From Candidatus Zixiibacteriota bacterium (lineage in GTDB: Bacteria; Zixibacteria; MSB-5A5; GN15; FEB-12), in contig QNAD01000017.1 in assembly GCA_003641345.1 (NCBI GenBank), positions 1 to 13,599 on the forward strand: a stretch of DNA of 13,599 nt, read 5' to 3'. Position numbers and translations under genes: made by a program. The stretch's first letter is position 1. Each line of letters starts with the position of its first letter. The notes beneath the pieces were generated by a model that searched no databases, had not been told where the DNA came from, and saw only the letters and a list, made by a program, of their open reading frames with translations. This document shows positions 8,105 through 13,599 of the stretch, in pieces.

Positions 8105-9097
8105 TTAAAATGCAATTTTAAAAGTAAATCTATGAACTTCAGTCAGAATACCAAAATCCTGAAAAGCATAATCGATACTCATCTCTCTATCTTCTCCCAT
8201 CGGGAGTCTTAATCCACCACCTGCAGTAAAGCCGTCAACATCATAATTAAACCGCTCTCCAAAACGAAGCACAAACAGATCTTTAAATGAGTATTCTAAT
8301 CCAGCATTGTATTTTTCAAGGTTGTCAGCAGGATGTGAGCCTTCGGCGGCAAAAGTCAAAATATGGTCATACCCATCAATTACGTTAATAGTAGTACCAA
8401 ATTTGAAATTAATCGGCAACGGATAGTCATTATCAATGAATTTCATATCGGGACCAAAATTTGTAATTGCCATACCAATTTTGAAGCCACGATAACCAGT
8501 ATCATAAAGAGTACCGACATCAGCAGCCCAACCACTGGTTGTAAAATCATGAACATACTCACCAATATATTTAAATGTAAAACCAATTGAAAAACGATCC
8601 GTCAAATATCGGCCATAACTTACAGACAACGCAAAATCATTCCATGCAAATGTTCTTCCTGTACCACTAAAAGTGCCCTGTTCATAGGTGCGTTCAATCA
8701 TATCGCCCGATGTTAACGCATACATACCAATTCCAAGAACTCCTCCGATAGATTCCAGAGGTAAACCAATAGCACCAAATCCATAATTCACATAATTCGG
8801 AAGTTTAATATAAGTGAACAAAACTTCTTTATCATAAAGTGAAGTTAATCCTGAAGGATTGTAATAAACAGCCGTAATATCATCGGTAACAGCCGTAAAA
8901 GCATCAGCCATTCCCATAGCTCTTGCAGAAACGCCCAGCTCGAGAAATTGAGCACCGGTTGTACCAACTTTTGCCTGAGCCAGAAGATTACTTGGTAAGA
9001 ATAGAGTTACTAAAACGGTTATAAGAAAGAAAATAGTTAGATTTTTTTTCAATAGACCTATTTTCCTCTTACTTTTAAAAATATTTATCAAATTCAT
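8105..9097 (-). CDS. PorV/PorQ-family outer-membrane beta-barrel protein
   Basis: A 330-aa protein with a long signal peptide. The positively charged N region (KSKRKIGLLKK) and hydrophobic core (TIFFLITVLVTLFL) end in likely cleavage after SNLLAQA, about residue 42. The mature start carries the family signature at 45-87: GTTGAQFLELGVSARAMGMA, then DAFTAV, and AVYYNPSGLTSL. The rest alternates as amphipathic beta strands. It ends in HRFTFKIAF, a terminal-Phe strand as expected for BAM-inserted barrels. In Bacteroidota, PorV is a FadL-like 14-strand barrel that binds the T9SS translocon SprA and carries cargo to the sortase; many paralogues have no assigned role. This copy lies 38 nt after a TonB-dependent receptor and 24 nt before a lipoprotein gene, so it is more likely a receptor partner than the housekeeping PorV. 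Start 9097 has AGAGG five bases upstream. Confidence 0.9.
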   Translation of the reverse strand: MNLINIFKSKRKIGLLKKNLTIFFLITVLVTLFLPSNLLAQAKVGTTGAQFLELGVSARAMGMADAFTAVTDDITAVYYNPSGLTSLYDKEVLFTYIKLPNYVNYGFGAIGLPLESIGGVLGIGMYALTSGDMIERTYEQGTFSGTGRTFAWNDFALSVSYGRYLTDRFSIGFTFKYIGEYVHDFTTSGWAADVGTLYDTGYRGFKIGMAITNFGPDMKFIDNDYPLPINFKFGTTINVIDGYDHILTFAAEGSHPADNLEKYNAGLEYSFKDLFVLRFGERFNYDVDGFTAGGGLRLPMGEDREMSIDYAFQDFGILTEVHRFTFKIAF

Positions 9098-9135
9098 GTA
9101 TGCCTCTATAATTTAAACTTTTTATATACAACCTT

Positions 9136-12100
9136 TTATAAATTAATTTCTAAACCTACTCTAATCTGACGGCCATATTCCCAGTTTGAAGGATTATTAT
9201 CATATTCAGTACCGCCGATAATCATTTGATTAATATTCTGTCCTGTGTCAGGACGACCAGTATTTGAATAAACATAATCAACATTATGGTTATCAAATAC
9301 ATTTTCAATCCAGACAATAAATTTGTAGTCCAAACTAGCCAATTTGAAATCTTTGGTAAAACGGATATCAAAGTTTACAATAGTTGGTCTTCTGAGAGAG
9401 TTGTTTTGTATATCTTCACCAGTAGTAGTTGCAATTCCCGGATAATCCTTGCTGGGAGTAAAGGGTTGACCACTCTCAATAATAGTTTCCACAGAAAGAG
9501 ACCAACCATTGGGAATTGGCAAACCAAACAGACGTGGCTTAACAGTTGATGGTATAAAGACCTGTATCGAAGATTTTAAAGAATGTCTGACATCATTATC
9601 AAGAGCGGATTCTGAAAGCGGATCGCGGGACAACTCAAAATCACTAAGATAATTTTCGTTTGTTTGAGAAGCTTTACCAAAAGCAAATGCATAAGTATAA
9701 CTAAACATACCGTTAACATATCCACCGCCTCTTTTTTCAACCGTAAGCTCAATCCCACGTCCACGACCATAATCACTATTACGATACTGCTGACGAGTTA
9801 AACCACCAATTTGCACCTGATAACTATTAATCTTATCAAATTCATCTTTAAAATAACCTGAGAAATCAACTGAGTAATTTTCACTCATCGCATACTTAAC
9901 ACCGAATGAATATTGAATTGTTTTCTGATAATCAAGATTATAGTTTCCTAATACATCATTTTCATTAATAGCACTCGTGTTACGAGAATACATTCTATTC
10001 AGTGCTGGCAACTGGAAGAAGTGACCGTAGTTAAAGTGAACTTTTGCTTTATCACTAATTGGATACGAGAAACCAATTCTTGGTGAAAATTTCTGACGAT
10101 CGCCAAGAATAATTCCTGTTCCAAGATCATCATTTTTAGCAACCTCAACAAGGTCATACTTGTCCTGGAGAAAGAAGTCCCAACGGAAACCAAGTGAAGC
10201 AATCATTGAACCATACTCAATCTTATCACGAAGGTAAAAAGTACCTCCTAATGGATCATATGCAAACATATCACGGAAAGCACCACGGGTAGGATAAGGT
10301 GCTGAAATTCCTCCAACACTATCAGGACGACCAGTGTACATTAGATACGGCTTAACAATTTCCTGATAATTAAATTTATTTTTTTGCAACGCAAAGCCGG
10401 ATTTCACCTCGTGATTACCCATTTGACGATAAATTTTAAATTCTGCTCTATATGTTTCGGTTTTTCTTTTATGCCAGGTTGCATTTACATAATAATTCAT
10501 AGGTGCAAGAAATTCACTGCTACCACCATCAAAAGTTCCATTACCATTTACATCAACAAAAGGCTCACCAGCATCATACCGATTATTCGGCGGGTCATAA
10601 AGACCATTACCATTACGATCTACAAAAGGAATTCCAGGAGTCCAACGTAGAGGAAGAAGCAAATCTTGAGCAGGATCTCCAGTCGGTCCATCATATTGCC
10701 CATTATGATTAAAATCCATATTGTCAGGACCAGTAGATTTGATAAAAATATCAATTCCGCGATCATAAATATTGTTGGCGTTAACATCGGTAAACGGCTC
10801 ACCAATAATTGAATCACCATCTATATATGGTTCACGATTGATATTATCAATATTAGGCAAACGATCATAATCTAAAACACCATTACCGTTTTTATCATTT
10901 AAAAATTCCCCGCGATCCCATACACCATTACCATTTAAATCAATAAATGGCTCACCTTCTAAATTATCTACAATATTATTATCATTAAATCTAAATTCAG
11001 AAAAATTTGAGCCTAAACCTGACTGTCTGTTAATATCAAAATTGAACTCACCCCAAGTATAAGCCGGACCGGTATATGCCCCATAATTTTCATTACCCGG
11101 AGTGCCGTCTGTTGAATCAGGGAATAAATTTATAATTGGTTCCGGTGGATCATAAATTCCATTAGGGATAGTATCATTCCAACTTTCCCATTCACTATCC
11201 AAATAAAACTGATCAGGGTCTAATCCTTTGCCAGGGTTATTCGGATCACCGGGTTTTTGGTTTAGTTCATTGACTTTATAGGAAAGCAGAAGTTCATAGT
11301 TCATGCTTTTAGAAATAGTCTGGGAAATTTCCAAAGAAGCAGAAGACCATTTTTCTTCTTGAACCGGAGCTAAAGCCGATGAATATCTTTGCTCCCAATT
11401 GAATAAGGTCCATCGAGTTTGAGAATCTTTTAGTGATACAATCATTTTCAAATTCGGACGAGGTCTGAATTTGAAATTTGCCATCCAGTAATATTTGTTA
11501 TAACGACGATCTGGGATGTCAATTCCTAACAAGTTAAATGCGTCATAAGACCTTTCAGTAATAGGTGAGTCATAATCTTCATATTGATAAATACCATCAT
11601 TTTTATCAACTTCGGCATAAAAATAGTAGGTAAATTCTTTATCTTCAAGGAAATTAAGACCTAAAGCCGGCAATACTTTACTTTTAAAAAGTGGGTCCGG
11701 ACCTGAAAGAGAAAAACGTACATAGTCAGAATTTCGAGAGTATTTATTTAAAGAAGAATTCCCAAAATCATCGGTAATATATTGGAAATTAATATTTGTA
11801 TTATCTTTGGAACCTGTACGAGTCGTAATCTTAACAATACCTGATAAAGCATCTCCATACTCCGGATCAAATCCATCTTTAATAATGGTAAATTCCTGAA
11901 TAGAACCGGAGACTAAAGAAAGCTGTGCTCCAGCCTGACCTAATCCGCCTAACGGATCACCAATCGGGACACCATCAACATAGTAGGCAACCTCACCAGC
12001 ACGACCTCCACGAATGAATACATCACCTGAACTATTGGTAACAACACCGGCAACCTGACCTAATAATTCATCAACAGTAGTAACCGGACGATGTGAAATC

Positions 12101-12531
12101 TCTTCTTTGGAGATATTAACCTGATTAGAAACCTCAAATTTATCAATAATGTCGCGTTCGGCTGTAACTGTAATTTTAACATCCAGCTCAGAAACTTTCT
12201 GCTTCAATTTAGGACTTACATCAAATGATAAATCGGGCTTAACATCTACCTCAGTAATATCAACCGAATTGTAGTCAATATGTGTAACCCTGATAACATA
12301 AGTTCCAGGTTCAACCTGACGAATGATATATTCACCATTGAAATCTGTCTGAGCACCAAGAGCCGTTCCAACAATAAAAACTGACGCTCCAATTACCGCT
12401 TCACCGGATGATTCATCGGTTACTTTACCTTTTATCTGACCGGGACCTGCAAATACCATCCCAGGTATTGCTACTAACAATAAAAAAGTTAATAGAAAAG
12501 ATGTAAAATTCAGTCTTAAACGACCTTGCAT
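9136..12531 (-). CDS. TonB-dependent outer-membrane receptor with N-terminal carboxypeptidase-regulatory-like domain
   Basis: A 1131-aa predicted active transporter of the outer membrane. Residues 1-28 are a signal peptide (cleavage near MVFA-GPG). Residues 31-110 form a CarboxypepD_reg-like beta domain (GKVTDESSGEAVIGASVFIVGT, split by TDFNGEYII). A TonB-box-like stretch may lie around 119-126 (ITVTAER). The plug spans about 135-240 with VDELLGQVAGVV, VFIRGGRAGEVAYYVDGVPI and the closing EYGDALSGIVKITTRTGS. The barrel fills the rest; WIENVFDNHNVDYVY near the end is typical of the last strands. Residues 526-669 are an unusual insertion with six DxNxNGxxD loops (separate entry). No SusD homologue follows, and the protein does not show a clear SusC signature. 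Start 12531 has AGGAGG eight bases upstream. It is the first gene of the three-gene unit. Substrate cannot be read from sequence; family assignment is firm. Confidence 0.94.
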   Translation of the reverse strand: MQGRLRLNFTSFLLTFLLLVAIPGMVFAGPGQIKGKVTDESSGEAVIGASVFIVGTALGAQTDFNGEYIIRQVEPGTYVIRVTHIDYNSVDITEVDVKPDLSFDVSPKLKQKVSELDVKITVTAERDIIDKFEVSNQVNISKEEISHRPVTTVDELLGQVAGVVTNSSGDVFIRGGRAGEVAYYVDGVPIGDPLGGLGQAGAQLSLVSGSIQEFTIIKDGFDPEYGDALSGIVKITTRTGSKDNTNINFQYITDDFGNSSLNKYSRNSDYVRFSLSGPDPLFKSKVLPALGLNFLEDKEFTYYFYAEVDKNDGIYQYEDYDSPITERSYDAFNLLGIDIPDRRYNKYYWMANFKFRPRPNLKMIVSLKDSQTRWTLFNWEQRYSSALAPVQEEKWSSASLEISQTISKSMNYELLLSYKVNELNQKPGDPNNPGKGLDPDQFYLDSEWESWNDTIPNGIYDPPEPIINLFPDSTDGTPGNENYGAYTGPAYTWGEFNFDINRQSGLGSNFSEFRFNDNNIVDNLEGEPFIDLNGNGVWDRGEFLNDKNGNGVLDYDRLPNIDNINREPYIDGDSIIGEPFTDVNANNIYDRGIDIFIKSTGPDNMDFNHNGQYDGPTGDPAQDLLLPLRWTPGIPFVDRNGNGLYDPPNNRYDAGEPFVDVNGNGTFDGGSSEFLAPMNYYVNATWHKRKTETYRAEFKIYRQMGNHEVKSGFALQKNKFNYQEIVKPYLMYTGRPDSVGGISAPYPTRGAFRDMFAYDPLGGTFYLRDKIEYGSMIASLGFRWDFFLQDKYDLVEVAKNDDLGTGIILGDRQKFSPRIGFSYPISDKAKVHFNYGHFFQLPALNRMYSRNTSAINENDVLGNYNLDYQKTIQYSFGVKYAMSENYSVDFSGYFKDEFDKINSYQVQIGGLTRQQYRNSDYGRGRGIELTVEKRGGGYVNGMFSYTYAFAFGKASQTNENYLSDFELSRDPLSESALDNDVRHSLKSSIQVFIPSTVKPRLFGLPIPNGWSLSVETIIESGQPFTPSKDYPGIATTTGEDIQNNSLRRPTIVNFDIRFTKDFKLASLDYKFIVWIENVFDNHNVDYVYSNTGRPDTGQNINQMIIGGTEYDNNPSNWEYGRQIRVGLEINL
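10525..10956 (-). repeat. Six calcium-loop-like DxNxNGxxD repeats inside the receptor barrel
   Basis: Residues 526-669 of the receptor contain loops starting at Asp531 (DLNGNGVWDRGE), Asp546 (DKNGNGVLD), Asp582 (DVNANNIYDRG), Asp606 (DFNHNGQYD), Asp638 (DRNGNGLYD) and Asp660 (DVNGNGTFD). Several are preceded by GEPF, GIPF or REPY. Aspartate/asparagine at positions 1, 3, 5 and 9 resembles EF-hand, dockerin, thrombospondin-3 and SdrD-type Ca2+ loops. The repeat is visible in DNA as well: 10538-10569 and 10925-10956 match at 29 of 32 bases, and 10604-10635 is a more diverged copy. This suggests growth by duplication. Placement in an extracellular loop and calcium binding are inferred. Confidence 0.8.
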
Positions 12532-12539
12532 TTAAACTA

Positions 12540-12545
12540 CCTCCT
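12540..12545 (-). promoter_or_regulatory. Strong Shine-Dalgarno site of the receptor gene
   Basis: A perfect AGGAGG on the minus strand lies eight bases before the ATG at 12531. It is the only canonical full-length Shine-Dalgarno site I found in the window; the other genes have partial or no sites. This suggests efficient translation of the first gene of the unit. Confidence 0.75.
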
Positions 12546-12560
12546 GGATATTTTTATCGC

Positions 12561-12566
12561 ATTATA
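12561..12566 (-). promoter_or_regulatory. Candidate -10 box (TATAAT) of the receptor-PorV-lipoprotein unit
   Basis: TATAAT on the minus strand lies about 30 nt before the receptor start, which would give a short leader carrying the AGGAGG site. At 17-nt spacing there is no good TTGACA; the upstream sequence is T-rich (TTCGTT-like). Promoter rules in FCB bacteria differ from those of E. coli, so this is a candidate only. Confidence 0.4.
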
Positions 12567-12588
12567 ATCAAAATAATCAAAAAACGAA

Positions 12589-12606
12589 TTGACATTTTAG
12601 TGTCAA
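12589..12606. promoter_or_regulatory. Inverted repeat TTGACA-N6-TGTCAA upstream of the receptor unit
   Basis: Two perfect 6-bp half-sites are separated by 6 nt. Its centre lies about 31-34 nt upstream of the TATAAT candidate, a position where an activator or repressor dimer could act. The spacing does not match the FNR pattern TTGAT-N4-ATCAA. No regulator gene is in the window, so a function is only inferred. Confidence 0.35.
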
Positions 12607-12712
12607 CCAATATTGAAACTTAAAATTCTAATTCTCCCAACTTGTTATTAATCAAATCGTTAAACATTGCTCCATTTTACTGAAACAAATAAACAAACAC
12701 AAAAATAGAGGA

Positions 12713-12729
12713 TAGCCCAAAAAGGGCTA
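12713..12729 (-). terminator. Possible terminator after the lipoate-ligase-family gene
   Basis: TAGCCC and GGGCTA form a 6-bp stem around a 5-nt loop, about 65 nt past the stop at 12795. On the minus strand it is followed by TCCTCTATTTTTG, so the T run starts a few bases late. It would separate the ligase-family gene from the receptor unit downstream. The short stem makes it a weak terminator candidate. The remaining part of the 263-nt gap (12532-12794) shows no gene. Confidence 0.35.
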
Positions 12730-12794
12730 AGAAGTCAAGCTCTTTTTCCAAGAAACATCTTAATTTTATCAAATTATAGACATAAATAAACGTT

Positions 12795-13577
12795 CTATTG
12801 TTTAATTATTTTGCGTTTCAAAAAAGAATTTATACGAATTTTTTTTTCTATTTCGCTAACTTCATTAACAAATTCTGGTCGCATAATCTGCGAATGAAAA
12901 CAGAATGAAAACTGCCTTTCAAATGCTTTTTGAATTTTTCCAACAGCTATCCGAAAATCATCACCTGTAACCTGTTGACAATCAATAGAATTATTAGCTG
13001 TCGCATCTATGGCGGGATGTTTGACTATCCCATTTATCTTAATTGAACCATGCTGAATTATCACATTGCCGAACTTCCTTTGAGCTGATGCTATTATTTT
13101 TTTTTGATTTGATATTATCTCATATTTTGCAAATGAATCAAAACAGGGAGCTTTATGAAAAAATTCTTTAACAGCATTAGATCGAGAACTTTTTTTAACA
13201 AATTCTGAATCAATACCAATTTCTTTCAAAAATAGCATTAATGCTTTTGTAATATTCGCATTAAGGAAATTTAAATGTGTGGGATCCAATATCTGATTAT
13301 TTTTTACAACCAGCGAATAAGTCAATTCACTTTCATCATGAAAAATAGCTCTTCCACCAGTAATTCGCCTAATAACTGGAGTTGTATCTAAATTTCCAAA
13401 ATCGACTGCTTTTTGTTCGTTCTGATTAACACCGATTGTAATCCCTCCGGGTGACCAACTATAAAGTCTGAGGAAAAAACATGATTCATATTCAGTTGAT
13501 TTTTGCAACATCCATTCATCAAAAGCCATGTTAAAATAAGAATCTTTCGCATAATGCTCAAAAAACAGATAATTCAT
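12795..13577 (-). CDS. Lipoate-protein ligase A / octanoyltransferase (LplA/LipM) family protein
   Basis: A 260-aa cytoplasmic enzyme of the biotin/lipoyl attachment (BPL/LplA/LipB) fold, attaching lipoyl or octanoyl groups to carrier domains such as GcvH or the E2 subunits of 2-oxoacid dehydrogenases. Visible motifs: RRITGGRAIFHDESELTYS (70-88) for the acyl-group pocket; APCFDSFAKYEI (143-154) with Cys145; Lys160 before IIASAQRK, equivalent to the lipoyl-contacting Lys of LplA; and IIQHGSIKI (173-181). The Cys in 'aPCF' and the compact length recall LipM, which transfers octanoate through a catalytic Cys. Classical LplA is longer, with an accessory C-terminal domain missing here. LipM-type octanoyltransferase is my slightly favoured reading, but ligase use is possible. 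An in-frame TAA at 13587-13589 fixes the ATG at 13577; there is no Shine-Dalgarno site. It is not obviously linked to the envelope genes downstream. Confidence 0.88.
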   Translation of the reverse strand: MNYLFFEHYAKDSYFNMAFDEWMLQKSTEYESCFFLRLYSWSPGGITIGVNQNEQKAVDFGNLDTTPVIRRITGGRAIFHDESELTYSLVVKNNQILDPTHLNFLNANITKALMLFLKEIGIDSEFVKKSSRSNAVKEFFHKAPCFDSFAKYEIISNQKKIIASAQRKFGNVIIQHGSIKINGIVKHPAIDATANNSIDCQQVTGDDFRIAVGKIQKAFERQFSFCFHSQIMRPEFVNEVSEIEKKIRINSFLKRKIIKQ

Positions 13578-13599
13578 AATATTAAATTAGTTAATTAGA

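Noticed and set aside
10384..10820. Overlapping short open frames on both strands opposite or within the calcium-loop region of the receptor
   Set aside because: They are shadow frames created by the repeated Asp/Asn/Gly codons and have no ribosome binding sites or family motifs.
10525..10956. CRISPR array or mobile-element repeat
   Set aside because: The repeats are in-frame, irregularly spaced and encode a conserved amino-acid motif, so they are protein repeats and not a CRISPR or an insertion sequence.
9136..12531. SusC-type receptor of a polysaccharide utilisation locus
   Set aside because: No SusD-like gene follows, no carbohydrate-active enzyme is nearby, and the plug lacks a clear SusC signature; only the general TonB-receptor call is supported.
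12589..12606. FNR or CRP box
   Set aside because: Half-site sequence and spacing do not fit TTGAT-N4-ATCAA or TGTGA-N6-TCACA; it is kept only as an unassigned palindrome.

Overview
The window looks like chromosomal DNA from a low-GC bacterium of the Fibrobacterota-Chlorobiota-Bacteroidota (FCB) group. It is probably one of the less-studied lineages (Ignavibacteria, KSB1, Marinimicrobia, Zixibacteria or Cloacimonadota type) rather than a classical gut Bacteroides. The evidence is a C-terminal secretion/sorting domain of the type IX secretion system (T9SS) with the 'NYPNPFNP' signature, a PorV/PorQ-family barrel, a TonB-dependent receptor with an N-terminal carboxypeptidase-regulatory-like domain, and genes with weak or missing Shine-Dalgarno sites. 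The lineage is inferred from protein style only; there is no rRNA or marker gene here.

Layout. (a) 1-3443, minus strand: two secreted peptidases in tandem. A subtilisin-family protease with a T9SS tail (525-3443) is followed 47 nt downstream by the N-terminal 159 codons of an M6-family metalloprotease that runs off the left edge (1-477). (b) 3444-3725: a divergent intergenic region with a perfect 8+8 bp palindrome. (c) 3726-5867, plus strand: a GT-C fold membrane glycosyltransferase fused to C-terminal tetratricopeptide (TPR) repeats, in an AT-rich gene. (d) 5872-5902: an 11-bp perfect hairpin that serves as a terminator for both converging transcription units. (e) 5924-12531, minus strand: a compact three-gene unit transcribed in the order TonB-dependent receptor, PorV-family barrel, large lipoprotein, with gaps of 38 and 24 nt. 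It has a strong AGGAGG site, a TATAAT box and a small palindrome upstream. (f) 12795-13577, minus strand: a lipoate ligase/octanoyltransferase-family protein.

How the genes fit together. Apart from the lipoyl-transfer enzyme, every gene encodes a predicted envelope or secreted protein. The peptidases are likely exported by Sec and then T9SS. The three-gene unit looks like a self-contained outer-membrane module: a TonB-driven barrel, a PorV-like partner barrel and a surface or periplasmic lipoprotein. Its most distinctive feature is a roughly 144-residue segment of the receptor holding six calcium-loop motifs of the form DxNxNGxxD. No mobile element, CRISPR array, tRNA or rRNA was seen. No gene-free stretch exceeds 300 nt.
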